From contig QYPX01000032.1 of NCBI GenBank assembly GCA_007280205.1, forward strand, positions 1 through 45,254: 45,254 nucleotides of DNA. Direction: 5' to 3'. Numbering within the stretch: position 1 is the stretch's first letter; each line of letters begins with the position of its first letter. A model generated the notes under the pieces. It ran no database searches. It had not been told where the DNA came from and saw only the letters and a list, made by a program, of their open reading frames with translations. The translations under genes and the position numbers were made by a program. The DNA comes from Comamonadaceae bacterium (GTDB lineage Bacteria; Pseudomonadota; Gammaproteobacteria; Burkholderiales; Burkholderiaceae_C). Below, one piece after another: positions 16,968 through 25,990 of the stretch.

Positions 16968-17000
16968 TTGACATCGCTGTCGCCTTACATTAAAGTAAGG
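16968..17000 (+). promoter_or_regulatory. Sigma-70 promoter with overlapping operator of the AbrB/PIN module
   Basis: TTGACA (16968-16973), a 17-base spacer and TAAAGT (16991-16996) form a near-consensus promoter. An imperfect 18-base inverted repeat, CCTTAC at 16983-16988 and GTAAGG at 16995-17000, covers the -10 box. This is the arrangement expected for self-repression by an AbrB-type antitoxin. ATG 17016 lies just downstream. Confidence 0.7.
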
Positions 17001-17015
17001 CATAAGGAACCGAGC

Positions 17016-17258
17016 ATGACAATCGCAACACTAAGCTCTAAAGGGCAAATCACGATCCCCGCCGAAGTCCGCAAAGATCTTCATGTTGATACCGGGGATC
17101 GCGTAGAGTTTGTCCAGATCGCGCCGGGGCGCTACGAATTCGTGGCGGCTACTCGCGAGGTGACCGAGCTGAAGGGCATGTTCGGTCCCACCAAGAAGAT
17201 CGTCTCGATCGAGGCGATGAATGCGGCAATCGCTCAGCGCGGGGCGGCTGCACGATGA
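17016..17258 (+). CDS. vapB: AbrB/MazE-type antitoxin
   Basis: 80 residues from ATG 17016. MTIATLSSKGQITIPAEVRKDL is the swapped-hairpin AbrB DNA-binding domain, with GDRVEFVQIAPGRYEF completing the barrel. The C-terminal tail (ELKGMFGPTKK) would wrap the toxin. It overlaps the PIN gene by four bases. The upstream frame to 16923 is rejected because the promoter lies inside it. As in this family generally, it should neutralise the PIN ribonuclease and repress its own promoter. Confidence 0.9.
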   Translation: MTIATLSSKGQITIPAEVRKDLHVDTGDRVEFVQIAPGRYEFVAATREVTELKGMFGPTKKIVSIEAMNAAIAQRGAAAR

Positions 17259-17650
17259 TCGGTCTCGACACAAACGTCCTGGTGCGCTACATCATGCAGG
17301 ACGATCCCAAGCAATCGGCTAAGGCGACCAAGCTCATCGAATCGCTCGATGGTGACAGTCCAGGCTTCGTGAGCATAGTTTCAGTGATCGAGCTGTATTG
17401 GGTTCTGACGTCCTGCTACGCCCTGAGCAATCTGCAGGTGAAGCAGGCACTGGAAGCGTTGTTGCGCACCAAACAAATCCTGGTCGATCGAGCTGACCAG
17501 GTGATGCGGGCACTCAGGGTCTTTGCTGACGGCAAGTCGGACTTTGCGGATTGCCTGATTGAGCGCACCGCAGCCGGCGCCGGCTGCACCGGCACCATGA
17601 CCTTTGATAGCGGCGCGGCTAAACACGCAGGAATGACCCTTATTGCCTAG
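17255..17650 (+). CDS. vapC: PIN-domain toxin ribonuclease
   Basis: 131 residues. Acidic PIN residues are visible: Asp in MIGLDTNVLVRYI, Glu in VIELYWVL, Asp in KSDFADCLI and Asp in TMTFDSGAAKHAGM. VapC proteins are Mg-dependent endoribonucleases that cut tRNA or rRNA. The start overlaps the AbrB-type antitoxin gene by ATGA, the usual coupling. The module appears complete. Confidence 0.9.
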   Translation: MIGLDTNVLVRYIMQDDPKQSAKATKLIESLDGDSPGFVSIVSVIELYWVLTSCYALSNLQVKQALEALLRTKQILVDRADQVMRALRVFADGKSDFADCLIERTAAGAGCTGTMTFDSGAAKHAGMTLIA

Positions 17651-17673
17651 CGCGGCCACATCGTCTACGTCGT

Positions 17674-17859
17674 CTAAGGCATCGCCGCAATACGGCGTTT
17701 CTTCACGATGACCGCCGGCACCGGCAAATCCGTGCGGGCCTCCAGCAAAGGCAATGGTCGTTCCTTGGGCGCATTGGCAACTGCCCTTGCGATCTCCTTT
17801 GTATTAAGCGGCCTCAGGTGATCGCCAACCACCTGCACATAGCCTGGTAACTCTTGCAC
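17674..17859 (-). CDS. Doubtful small protein or gene fragment (61 aa)
   Basis: A GTG-started frame reading ELPGYVQVVGDHLRPLNTKE, then a Pro- and Arg-rich end. The frame is open only back to a stop near 17890. It looks more protein-like than most chance frames but matches no family I know and has no clear ribosome site. It may be the tail of a lost gene. It occupies most of the 373-base gap between the PIN toxin and the lipoprotein. Confidence 0.2.
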   Translation of the reverse strand: MQELPGYVQVVGDHLRPLNTKEIARAVANAPKERPLPLLEARTDLPVPAVIVKKRRIAAMP

Positions 17860-18022
17860 GGTGCGGATGAGATAGCATCCGACTCAGGTCACAAGATTGA
17901 CAACCCGCCGCCTGCGCATGAACTCATTTACCAATTCGGGCAGGTTCGAAGTGCAAAGGGTGCTGCCTGACCACGCCGATACACTTCGCGCGCATTCCCA
18001 ATCCGTCCAGAGGAAAAGAGCG

Positions 18023-19030
18023 ATGAGGATAGATTTCTGGTCCGCCAAGTTGCAGTGGTTTGTCTGCGGGCTTGTGCTTTGCGCCTGCGGGGGTGGCGGA
18101 ACTACGGCCGCGTCCTCAGGTCTGGGCGCAGCGCCCGATCCAACGACGCAGGAACTGCAGTGTCAAAGTGCGGGATGGGCGCGTGAGGTAGTGACGGCGG
18201 CCGGTCTGCAGCGCCTTGTGTTGTGGAAGGCACCAGCAGCGTGGACCCGCGGTGCGCTGCTCATCCTGCATGGAGGCGGCGGTTCGCACACCAACTTTTG
18301 TGTCGCCAACGCTGCTGCCATCGCAGCGCAGGTGCGCTTCACGGAAATGGCGCTGACGCAGGGTTTCGCGGTCTTCCTCATCGACTCTTCGGACCAGGTT
18401 CGTGACAACGACGGACGTATCTGCGGCAAGGTCTGGGATGATGAAGTAAGGGATCGTACCAACCTCGATCTGCCCTTCATTGAGGACCTCCTGCGACGGG
18501 TCATCCCTGCCAAGCGACCTTCGGGTGGTCGCACTGAGGTCTTTGTGACAGGCCACTCATCAGGCGGCTACATGACAGTGCGTGTAGCCAGCCGCTTTCC
18601 CGAACTCGTCACAGCCTTCGCTCCGGTCTCAAGTGGAGATCCCTACGGATGGTTCCGCGATTGCACGCGGCGACCCGGAGATCGCGTCAATGTCGCCGGA
18701 GCAGGCTTCGATAACGAAACTCGGCGCCAGATTGTCGAACCGGGTGCCTGCGAAGCCAGTAGCTATCCCAATGAAAAGACATGGGACGGCGCACCGAGCG
18801 CAACAAAGCCAACATTTCGCCAGTTTCACCATGCACAAGATGGCGTCAACGATCGCTCCTGTGTGGCAAAAGTGCGTGCGCAGTTGCTCGCTCGCGGCTA
18901 CCCGCAAGAGGTGCCGTTCATGCTCGACGGAGGCTCCCGCAACGTCGACGTGCATTCGTGGCTTGATGAGTACAGTGCGCCGTTGCTCGCGTTTTTCGCT
19001 AACATCACTTTGTCCACGCCTCCTTTTTGA
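18023..19030 (+). CDS. PHB-depolymerase-like (LpqC-type) alpha/beta hydrolase lipoprotein
   Basis: 335 residues from ATG 18023, with AGGAAAAG a few bases ahead. The N-terminus is a signal ending LCAC, so the protein is probably lipidated and exported. ALLILHGGGGSHTNFC gives the oxyanion loop, GHSSGGYMTV the nucleophilic Ser and VDVHSWLDEY the catalytic His near the end. Several Cys residues suggest disulfides. The family includes feruloyl esterases and polyhydroxybutyrate depolymerases, so it acts on esters outside the cytoplasm; the substrate cannot be told from sequence. It meets hutG tail to tail at 19042 with no operon partner. Confidence 0.8.
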   Translation: MRIDFWSAKLQWFVCGLVLCACGGGGTTAASSGLGAAPDPTTQELQCQSAGWAREVVTAAGLQRLVLWKAPAAWTRGALLILHGGGGSHTNFCVANAAAIAAQVRFTEMALTQGFAVFLIDSSDQVRDNDGRICGKVWDDEVRDRTNLDLPFIEDLLRRVIPAKRPSGGRTEVFVTGHSSGGYMTVRVASRFPELVTAFAPVSSGDPYGWFRDCTRRPGDRVNVAGAGFDNETRRQIVEPGACEASSYPNEKTWDGAPSATKPTFRQFHHAQDGVNDRSCVAKVRAQLLARGYPQEVPFMLDGGSRNVDVHSWLDEYSAPLLAFFANITLSTPPF

Positions 19031-19041
19031 TCTGCAAGAGC

Positions 19042-19854
19042 TCAGCGTACGGATTTGGCAAAGGAAGTTGCGGCCTCCAACATTTGTCGCAGGCACGGCT
19101 GGATGACGGCCGCCTTGTGAGCTCGGTACTCGAATGGCCACTGCTCCTGCATGTAGCTGCACTGCGTCATTTCCAACTGCACGGCATGGACCGCGGCCTC
19201 AGGCTGACCGTAATGGCGAGTGATGTACCCGCCCGTATAGCGACCATTCAGTATGGCGGTGTGATCGGGCGTCGCAGTGGCGAGCTCCAGCAATCGCACG
19301 GCCAACTCGGTGGCGCAGCTCGCACCATTGGCTGTGCCCAGGTTCAGGTCGGGCAGCTTGCCGTCGAAGAAGCGCGGGAGCACCGAGCGTATCGAATGCG
19401 CGTCCCATAGAACGGCGACGCCGTGGCGTGCCTTGATGCGCTCGATTTCGTTGCGCAACTGCTGGTGATAGGGGCGCCACCAAGTGTCGAGTCGCAGCGC
19501 AACTTCGGCGTCATCCGGATTTTTCCCTGGCCGATAGACCGGCGTGCCATCAAAGGTGTCCACCGGGCAAAGGCTGGTCGTCGTTTGCCCAGGATAGAGG
19601 CTGGCGTTGTCGGGGGGACGGTTGAGGTCCACAACGTAGCGCGAATGCGTGGCTTGCAGCACCGAAGCCCCCATTTCGCGCGCAAACGCGTAGAGCCGAT
19701 CCAGGTGCCAATCGGTGTCTGGCACACGCCGGGCGTCGTCGGTCAGGCGCTCGGCAATGCCAGGTGGCACATGTGTGCCCATGTGCGGGATCGACAGGAG
19801 TAGCGGCAGTGTCCCTTCGTAAAACAAAAACGGAGGCGGTGTGGTGTCGGTCAT
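19042..19854 (-). CDS. hutG: N-formylglutamate deformylase
   Basis: 270 residues from ATG 19854; an in-frame ATG at 19869 is less likely. It hydrolyses N-formylglutamate to glutamate and formate, the last step of the five-step histidine pathway. Family features are LLLSIPHMGTHVPP, PDTDWHLDRLYAF, VDLNRPPDNASLYPGQ, AVLWDAHSI and GRYTGGYITRHYG, with the metal-binding His and Asp/Glu residues in place. It is the last gene of the IclR-regulator, ABC-transporter, hutF, hutG operon and follows hutF by about 30 bases. Together with hutF it replaces the direct HutG formiminoglutamase route. Confidence 0.95.
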   Translation of the reverse strand: MTDTTPPPFLFYEGTLPLLLSIPHMGTHVPPGIAERLTDDARRVPDTDWHLDRLYAFAREMGASVLQATHSRYVVDLNRPPDNASLYPGQTTTSLCPVDTFDGTPVYRPGKNPDDAEVALRLDTWWRPYHQQLRNEIERIKARHGVAVLWDAHSIRSVLPRFFDGKLPDLNLGTANGASCATELAVRLLELATATPDHTAILNGRYTGGYITRHYGQPEAAVHAVQLEMTQCSYMQEQWPFEYRAHKAAVIQPCLRQMLEAATSFAKSVR

Positions 19855-19884
19855 GAAAGGTGGGTCCAAAAAAATCCTGCAAGG

Positions 19885-21282
19885 TCAGTGGTCGGGCATC
19901 TGCGCGAGGGCACGGCGCGCCCGCACAAAGGCCTGCTGAGCTGGCGCGTGCAAATGGTGCTGCCCTGCTTGGACCTGCCGGCGCCCAGCAACCCATACAT
20001 CAGCGATAGCCGACTGGCGGTTGCTGGCGAACACATGGGCAGACAGCATGGCGTCGGGCGAAGGCAGACCTTCCAGCAAGGGGTGGCTCGCATCCAGGAC
20101 AAGCCAGTTGGCCTGTTGACCCACCGCCAGACCAGCCACCTGGCGACCGCTGGCTTGCGCCCCACCGATCACGGCCTCCAGCGTCATGGCGGTCGCGACA
20201 TAGGGGTGAGCAGCACTGGCAATCACATTTCGCTGGCGCGTGTGAAGGCGCTGGCTGTATTCCAGCAGCATCAGTTCCTCGGCAGCGTTCACACAGGCAT
20301 GGCTGTCTGAGCCAACGCCCCAGCGACCACCAGCGAAGCGCCAGGCAGAGGTATCGAAAATGCCGTCACCAAGATTGGCTTCGGTGCTGGGGCAAAGGCC
20401 GGCGACCGCACCGCTGTGCGCCGCGCGGGCGCTTTCGGAGGCTGACATGTGGGTCGCGTGCACCAGGCACCACCGTTCATCAACCGGCACATGGTCCAGC
20501 AGCCAGTCCACCGGTCTCAGGCCACTCCAGGCAAGGCAGGCATCGACCTCAGCGGTTTGCTCGGCTATATGGATATGGATAGGCGCGCTGGAGTCCAGCG
20601 CATTCAACCCACACAGCACCTCGCTCAAGCTGTCGGGTGGTACCGCCCGCAGCGAATGCGGGGCCAGCCCCAGGCGCGCGCCCTGCGCATCGCATTCTGG
20701 CCGCAGCCGATCGAGCAGGCGCAGCATCGAATCAGTACTGTGAATAAATCGTCGCTGACCATTGTCTGGTGGCGTAGCGCCAAAACCGCTGGTCTGGTAA
20801 AGCACAGGCAGCAGGGTCAGGCCGATCCCGGCGCGCGCCGCAGCACGAAGAATGGATTGAGACAGCGTGGCGTCGTCGGCATAGACGCGCCCGTCGCGGT
20901 CGTGATGCAGGTAGTGGAACTCGCAGACGCTGGTATAGCCGCCTTCCAGCATCGCCACGTAAAGCCCGGTGGCTATGTCTTCGAGCTGTTCTGGCGTGAT
21001 AACTGCGGCAAAGCGATACATGAGCGCCCGCCAGCTCCAGAAGCTGTCTTGCGCTTCACCACGGTATTCGGTCAGGCCAGCAAAGGCGCGCTGGAACGCA
21101 TGCGAGTGCAAGTTTGGCATGCCAGGCAGAAGGGGCCCTCCCGCTTGATCAACACCGGGGGGCCGCACACTGTTCGGGCTTACGGCCAATAATCGGCCCG
21201 CAGCATCCCATTGAAGGAGCACGTTGTGCGCCCACCCCGTTGGCACAAGTGCATGCTCGGCGAAATAACGGGTCGTATTCAT
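19885..21282 (-). CDS. hutF: Formimidoylglutamate deiminase
   Basis: 465 residues from ATG 21282; the open extension upstream to 21453 belongs to no family feature and overlaps the ABC ATPase. It is an amidohydrolase that turns N-formimino-glutamate into N-formylglutamate and ammonia. Seen are NLHSHAFQRAFAGLTEYRG (first metal ligands), HIHIAEQTAEV, LVHATHMS and VGSDSHACVNAAEELM with the last Asp. It lies 31 bases after the ABC ATPase gene and just before hutG, which removes the formyl group it leaves. Confidence 0.95.
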   Translation of the reverse strand: MNTTRYFAEHALVPTGWAHNVLLQWDAAGRLLAVSPNSVRPPGVDQAGGPLLPGMPNLHSHAFQRAFAGLTEYRGEAQDSFWSWRALMYRFAAVITPEQLEDIATGLYVAMLEGGYTSVCEFHYLHHDRDGRVYADDATLSQSILRAAARAGIGLTLLPVLYQTSGFGATPPDNGQRRFIHSTDSMLRLLDRLRPECDAQGARLGLAPHSLRAVPPDSLSEVLCGLNALDSSAPIHIHIAEQTAEVDACLAWSGLRPVDWLLDHVPVDERWCLVHATHMSASESARAAHSGAVAGLCPSTEANLGDGIFDTSAWRFAGGRWGVGSDSHACVNAAEELMLLEYSQRLHTRQRNVIASAAHPYVATAMTLEAVIGGAQASGRQVAGLAVGQQANWLVLDASHPLLEGLPSPDAMLSAHVFASNRQSAIADVWVAGRRQVQAGQHHLHAPAQQAFVRARRALAQMPDH

Positions 21283-21313
21283 GGGTGCAGAGCCTTGATC
21301 CGAACCGCCAAAA

Positions 21314-22090
21314 TCAAGTCCGTGACAGCACCGCTTGCAGAAAGCCCCGGGTGCGCTCCTGCGTGGGGTTGGTGAAGATGGTCTCAGGCGGACCGGCTTC
21401 GATGATGATGCCGCCGTCCATGACCACCACCACGTCAGCCACCTCTTTGGCAAAGTCCATTTCGTGGGTAACTACCATCATCGTCATGCCTTCGCTTGCC
21501 AGCAATTTCATGACTTGAAGCACTTCCCCAACCAGTTCGGGATCAAGCGCGGAAGTGGGCTCATCGAACAACATCACGCGCGGTTTCATGGCCAGTGCCC
21601 GGGCAATCGCCACACGCTGTTTCTGCCCGCCTGACAGGCTCGCTGGCATGGCGTCGGCCTTCTGGGTCAACCCCACCTTTTGCAGCAAGACATCAGCCTC
21701 GATCTGCGCCTGCGCACGACTCAGACCGCGCAATTTGCGGGGGCCCAGCGTAATGTTGTCGCGAACTGACAAATGAGGGAACAGGTTGAAGGACTGAAAT
21801 ACCATACCGACTTCCTCGCGCAGCGCGTTCAGATCGGCGTCGGGCAGCATGCACCCTTCGTTCACCAGCGTACGGCCACAGATGTCCACACGCCCACCCT
21901 CGGCTTGCTCAAGTCCATTGCAGCAGCGCAAGAAAGTGCTTTTGCCCGAGCCACTTGGTCCAATTACGACGATCACCTGTTTGGGTATGACATCGAAGTC
22001 GATGCCATTGAGTACTACATGTTCGCCAAATGATTTGCGCAGGCCACGGATGCTGATGATGGCGGCGCTATCTGCTGGTGTGCTTGTCAT
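21314..22090 (-). CDS. Polar amino acid ABC transporter, ATP-binding protein
   Basis: 258 residues. Walker A is [11 protein letters not shown], the Q-loop [10 protein letters not shown], the signature LSGGQKQR and Walker [15 protein letters not shown], followed by the switch His in VVTHEM. It belongs to the HisP/GlnQ group that powers uptake of polar amino acids. It overlaps the permease gene by four bases. Because it sits directly before hutF and hutG, histidine or a pathway intermediate such as urocanate or formiminoglutamate is the likely cargo; which one is inference. Confidence 0.93.
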   Translation of the reverse strand: MTSTPADSAAIISIRGLRKSFGEHVVLNGIDFDVIPKQVIVVIGPSGSGKSTFLRCCNGLEQAEGGRVDICGRTLVNEGCMLPDADLNALREEVGMVFQSFNLFPHLSVRDNITLGPRKLRGLSRAQAQIEADVLLQKVGLTQKADAMPASLSGGQKQRVAIARALAMKPRVMLFDEPTSALDPELVGEVLQVMKLLASEGMTMMVVTHEMDFAKEVADVVVVMDGGIIIEAGPPETIFTNPTQERTRGFLQAVLSRT

Positions 22091-22755
22091 TGCACCATCC
22101 CTCCTGCCTTCAGGTGTCGCTCTAGTTTTCGCAAGGCCAGCGTGGTGATTCCCGTCAGCACAAAGTACAGCACTGCGATGGCCAGGTAGACCTCCAGTGA
22201 GCGGTAGGATACGCTGATGATCTTCTGACCTTCATGCATCAGGTCGTGGATGGTCAACAGCGACACCAGTGCCGAGTTCTTGATGAGCGCGATGAACTCG
22301 TTGCCCAAGGGAGGAATCATTCGCACAACCGCTTGGGGCAGGATCACACTCTGCATGGCCTGCGACGAAGACAGACCAATCGAGCGAGCCGCCTCCATCT
22401 GGCCTCGGTCGATGGACTGGATGGCACCCCGCACGATCTCTGACACGTAGGCGCCTGAGTAAACGCCCAGGCCCAGCACCCCGCACAGGAAGGCCGGCAG
22501 GAGTATGCCGAACTGGGGTAGGCCAAAGAACAGAATGAACAGCTGCACCAGCAGGGGCGTACCGCGTACTGCGGCCACGTAAGCCGTGCACACGCCGTAA
22601 ATCAGGCGACGCGCTGGATTCAAGCGGCCAATGCCAGCCAGCAGGCCCAGCGCGCAGCCCAGCAGCAGTGAAACGGAGGTAATCTCCACCGTTATCAGTG
22701 CGCCTTCCAGAAGCTGGGTCCAGCCCGTCCAGACTGGGGAAAAATCGAGTTCCAT
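22087..22755 (-). CDS. Polar amino acid ABC transporter, permease
   Basis: 222 residues of the HisM/HisQ family with about five membrane segments, the first being [16 protein letters not shown]. The EAA loop that meets the ATPase is seen as [39 protein letters not shown] is typical of the family. Only one permease gene is present, so it probably forms a homodimer. It lies 23 bases after the binding-protein gene. Confidence 0.93.
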   Translation of the reverse strand: MELDFSPVWTGWTQLLEGALITVEITSVSLLLGCALGLLAGIGRLNPARRLIYGVCTAYVAAVRGTPLLVQLFILFFGLPQFGILLPAFLCGVLGLGVYSGAYVSEIVRGAIQSIDRGQMEAARSIGLSSSQAMQSVILPQAVVRMIPPLGNEFIALIKNSALVSLLTIHDLMHEGQKIISVSYRSLEVYLAIAVLYFVLTGITTLALRKLERHLKAGGMVQ

Positions 22756-22778
22756 GACTGGCAGCGGCTTGTGTCGCC

Positions 22779-23522
22779 TTACTTGGATCCGCTAAACCAC
22801 TTCTTCACGATGGCAGCGTAGGTTCCGTCGGCCTTGAGTCTTGCGAGCGCCGCGTTCAGTGCCTTGGTGAGGTCGGGTGAGTCCTTTCGCAAGGCCATGC
22901 CGTACTCCTCAACAGTCAGTTGATCATCCAACACACGCAGGCCCGGGCGTGTGCGCACATACTGGTACGCGGCCGGCTTGCCGGTAACGGCGGCGTCGGC
23001 ACGCCCGATATCGACCAGGTTAAACATCTCCTGATTTTTTTCAACTTCCACACGCTGCACCTTGGGGAACTTCTCGGTAAGGTAACCCACCGATTTGGTT
23101 CCCACCTGCACCGACACCTTTTTGCCGTCGATGTCCGCGAGCTTCTTGATGGCTGTGTTGTTGTCCTTGACCATGACCACCAGACCGCCCGCATAGTACG
23201 AATCCGAGAAGTCAACCACCTTCTTGCGCTCGTCCGTGATGTAGATTGCAGACACGGCGATGTCAAAACGCTTGGAGATCAGACCCGGAATCAGACCTTT
23301 GAAATCAATGTCCACCCACTCGACCTGTTTGCCCATGGATTTGGCCAGCGCCTCGGTCAACTCAATGTCGAAGCCGGTTCGCTTCCCGTTGTCGACGAAT
23401 TCCATCGGTGGGAAGGTGGCATCGGTGCCGACGCGCAGAACATCAGTCTGGGCGTGCACAAGGCTGCTGCCAAAGGCCAGGGTAGAGAGGGCGGCAAGCA
23501 GGACGTGGCGGCGAAAGTTCAT
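22779..23522 (-). CDS. Polar amino acid ABC transporter, periplasmic binding protein
   Basis: 247 residues from ATG 23522. A Sec signal (residues 1-24, ending SSLVHAQ) is followed by the SBP-3 fold: LRVGTDATFPPMEFVDNGKRTGFDIELTEALAKSMGK, the KVVDFSDSYYAGG hinge, VSVQVGTKSVGYL and the final LNAALARLKADGTYAAIVKKWF. It captures a polar amino acid in the periplasm. It is the first transporter gene after the IclR regulator, 47 bases away. Basic amino acids are the usual cargo in hut clusters but binding residues cannot be assigned safely by eye. Confidence 0.93.
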   Translation of the reverse strand: MNFRRHVLLAALSTLAFGSSLVHAQTDVLRVGTDATFPPMEFVDNGKRTGFDIELTEALAKSMGKQVEWVDIDFKGLIPGLISKRFDIAVSAIYITDERKKVVDFSDSYYAGGLVVMVKDNNTAIKKLADIDGKKVSVQVGTKSVGYLTEKFPKVQRVEVEKNQEMFNLVDIGRADAAVTGKPAAYQYVRTRPGLRVLDDQLTVEEYGMALRKDSPDLTKALNAALARLKADGTYAAIVKKWFSGSK

Positions 23523-23569
23523 GGTGGTCTCCAGTGGTTTGTAGAAATTTGAAAAGTGAAGCAAACGGG

Positions 23570-24307
23570 CTACGAAAGCCCACGTGAAATGCGTGCCGCG
23601 GCCACCACGGCCATATCGGTTAGCGCAGATTCCTGGCCCTGGGCGCGCATGATGGGCGCCATCAACGTCAAGGCGCCGACGGCCTGCCGTGCGACACCAA
23701 AGAGTGGCACGCTGACACCCCAGACGCCAGCATCGACCTCGCCGGCACTCATGGCGTAGCCAGCCTTGCGAATGGCCGCGCGTTCATCCCCAGCGACTTT
23801 GCGAGCGTCGGCGTGCGCATACCGTAGTTGAAGCAGCGCGTTATGGTGCGCTTCGGGCAGGTAGGCCAGCAGGCATTTAGCCGATGCTCCGGCACGCAGT
23901 GGCACGCTGCGGCCTTTCTCAAACGAGCAGCGCAACGACAGTTCACTCTCGACCATGTCAAGACAAACGGCACTGTCATTCACGGCAACGATCAGCCCGA
24001 CGCTTTCGTGCGACTGGCGCGCCAGGGCGACCATACCGGGGTGTGCCAGTCGCACCAGATGAGAAGAGAGGTCAAACCCCAGGGCGAGTTGCAGACTCAG
24101 CGGCCCGGGTGCATAGCCGCCCTCGCTTTCGAGCACAAAGCCCCAGTGCTTCAAGCGGGCGAGCTGGCGGTACAGTGTGCTGCGCGGCAGCCCCGTGTGC
24201 GTCATCAAATCCTGTGCGCTCAGGACCCTGCCTTGCTGGGCTAAAACGGCCAGAACCTGGAGCACGCGGTCCGTGCTGGCAACGAGGACGGGTTCACGGG
24301 TTGACAT
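23570..24307 (-). CDS. IclR-family transcriptional regulator
   Basis: About 245 residues from ATG 24307; ATG 24334 adds nine residues. A winged helix-turn-helix (STDRVLQVLAVLAQQGRVLSAQDLMTHTGLPRSTLYRQLARL) is followed by an IclR effector domain (GLIVAVNDSAVCLDMVESE, LRAGASAKCLLAYLPE, GVWGVSVPLFGVARQAVGALTLMAP). It leads the operon of transporter, hutF and hutG, so it probably controls them in response to a pathway metabolite. A 23-base palindrome 38 bases before its start is the likely operator, which suggests self-control. An IclR regulator besides HutC is unusual for histidine use. Confidence 0.92.
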   Translation of the reverse strand: MSTREPVLVASTDRVLQVLAVLAQQGRVLSAQDLMTHTGLPRSTLYRQLARLKHWGFVLESEGGYAPGPLSLQLALGFDLSSHLVRLAHPGMVALARQSHESVGLIVAVNDSAVCLDMVESELSLRCSFEKGRSVPLRAGASAKCLLAYLPEAHHNALLQLRYAHADARKVAGDERAAIRKAGYAMSAGEVDAGVWGVSVPLFGVARQAVGALTLMAPIMRAQGQESALTDMAVVAAARISRGLS

Positions 24308-24345
24308 GGGCGCAGTATCCAGGCATTTTGTCAAACCTCAACGGT

Positions 24346-24368
24346 CTATTCCCATTAAATGGGAATAG
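24346..24368. promoter_or_regulatory. 23-bp perfect palindrome, likely IclR-regulator operator
   Basis: Arms CTATTCCCATT (24346-24356) and AATGGGAATAG (24358-24368) flank one central A. IclR-family proteins bind short dyads with a similar purine-rich outline. It stands between the 3' end of hutH and the start of the IclR gene, where the promoter of the transporter-hutFG operon should be. Confidence 0.7.
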
Positions 24369-24438
24369 AGGTCTCTTTTTTCTCGACATCACTGCAGTAG
24401 AAGCCAACACAGGCCGCCGTGAGGGTCTTCCTGTCAAG

Positions 24439-25989
24439 CTAGGTTTGCAGCCAGAGCGTTGGCAAGTCGGGCAAGGTACGAAAGATTTTCGACAGCGAAC
24501 CGCTTCGCACCAGGGTGCTGGCGTGTTCGATGTCGGGTGCCAGATAGCGGTCTTGCTCCATAGCAGGCACCTGCTGGCGCAGCAAGGCCAGCACCTGCTC
24601 GAGCGCCGCTGAACTCGTCAGCGGGCGCAGGAACTCGATGCCTTGGGCGGCGGCCAGCAGTTCGATGGCCAGGATGTTGGCTGTGTTGCTGATCATGGCC
24701 TGCAGGCGCCGCGCGGCGAAGGTGGCCATCGAGACATGGTCTTCCTGGTTGGCGCTGGTGGGCAGACTGTCCACACTCGCCGGATGGGCGAGCGACTTGT
24801 TCTCGGATGCCAGCGCTGCCGCGGTGACGTGGGCAATCATGAAGCCGCTGTTCAAGCCCGCGTCTGCGGTCAGAAAGGGCGGCAGTCGTGACACGCTGCT
24901 ATCGATCAGCATGGCAATGCGGCGTTCGGCAATGGCGCCCACTTCGGCGATGGCCAAGGCCATGCCATCAGCGGCCAGGGCGACCGGCTCGGCATGGAAA
25001 TTTCCGCCCGACAGCATGGCGCCGTCCTGCGCAAAAACGAGCGGGTTGTCGGTTACGGCATTGGCTTCGCGGACCAAGACCAAGGCGCCATGGCGCAACT
25101 GGTCAAGACAGGCGCCCACCACTTGCGGCTGACAGCGCAAGCAGTAGGGGTCCTGCACACGGTCATCACCGTCGCGATGCGAATTGCGGATGGCACTGCC
25201 CTTGAGCAGTTCACGGTAATAGCGGGCGGCGTCGATTTGGCCGGGCTGACCGCGCAGGGCGTGGATACGTGGGTCAAACGGACCATCGCTGCCACGCGCT
25301 GCGTCAATCGTCAGGGCGCCAATCACCAGGGCAGCCTCCAGAACCGGCTCGAAACTGAGCAAGGCGTGCAGGGCCAGGGCGGTTGAGGTCTGTGTGCCGT
25401 TGATCAGGGCCAGACCCTCTTTGGCGCCGAGCTTGAGTGGCGCAATGCCGGCCCGCTCGAGCGCAAGTCCGGACGGCACGCGCTTGCCGTCCTGCAGCAT
25501 GTCGCCTTCGCCGATCAGGGCCAGCGTCATGTGGGCCAGGGGTGCCAGGTCACCCGAGGCGCCGACCGACCCCTGCGACGGCACATAGGGAACCAAACCC
25601 GCGTTGTGCACCGCCAGCAGGGTATCGATGACCACTTCACGCACGCCGGAGTAGCCGCGCGCCAGGCTGGCCGCTTTGAGCGCCAACATAAGCCGCATGA
25701 TTTCGGGTGCCAAAGGCTCACCCACGCCCACGCTGTGTGAGCGGATCAGGTTGAGCTGCAGCGTTTCCAGTTGAGCCTTGCTGATGCGCTGGTTAGCGAG
25801 TTTGCCAAAGCCGGTGTTGATGCCGTAGACCGGCACATCGCCATCTGCAGCGCTCTGCACCACGCGCTGGCTGGCGCGGATCGCATCGCGTGACGCGTCT
25901 GGAATGCTGAGCTGGATAAGGTCGCCGTGAATCGTCTGGAGCTGCTCCAGCGTGATCTGGCCGGGTTCAAGGCACAGGGTGCGCGCCAT
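24439..25989 (-). CDS. hutH: Histidine ammonia-lyase
   Basis: 516 residues, normal length. It removes ammonia from L-histidine to give urocanate. The MIO cofactor forms by itself from Ala-Ser-Gly at residues 144-146 in GSVGASGDLAPLAH. Other family blocks are VYGINTGFGKLAN, NLIRSHSVGVG, LALINGTQ, QDPYCLRCQPQVVGA and SLPTSANQEDHVSM. It starts two bases after the hutU stop and is translated from the same transcript. Control by HutC from the hutU promoter region is expected. Confidence 0.97.
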   Translation of the reverse strand: MARTLCLEPGQITLEQLQTIHGDLIQLSIPDASRDAIRASQRVVQSAADGDVPVYGINTGFGKLANQRISKAQLETLQLNLIRSHSVGVGEPLAPEIMRLMLALKAASLARGYSGVREVVIDTLLAVHNAGLVPYVPSQGSVGASGDLAPLAHMTLALIGEGDMLQDGKRVPSGLALERAGIAPLKLGAKEGLALINGTQTSTALALHALLSFEPVLEAALVIGALTIDAARGSDGPFDPRIHALRGQPGQIDAARYYRELLKGSAIRNSHRDGDDRVQDPYCLRCQPQVVGACLDQLRHGALVLVREANAVTDNPLVFAQDGAMLSGGNFHAEPVALAADGMALAIAEVGAIAERRIAMLIDSSVSRLPPFLTADAGLNSGFMIAHVTAAALASENKSLAHPASVDSLPTSANQEDHVSMATFAARRLQAMISNTANILAIELLAAAQGIEFLRPLTSSAALEQVLALLRQQVPAMEQDRYLAPDIEHASTLVRSGSLSKIFRTLPDLPTLWLQT

Positions 25990-25990
25990 G

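Noticed and set aside
21283-21453. N-terminal extension of hutF
   Set aside because: It lies inside the ABC ATPase gene in another frame and the HutF family starts near ATG 21282.
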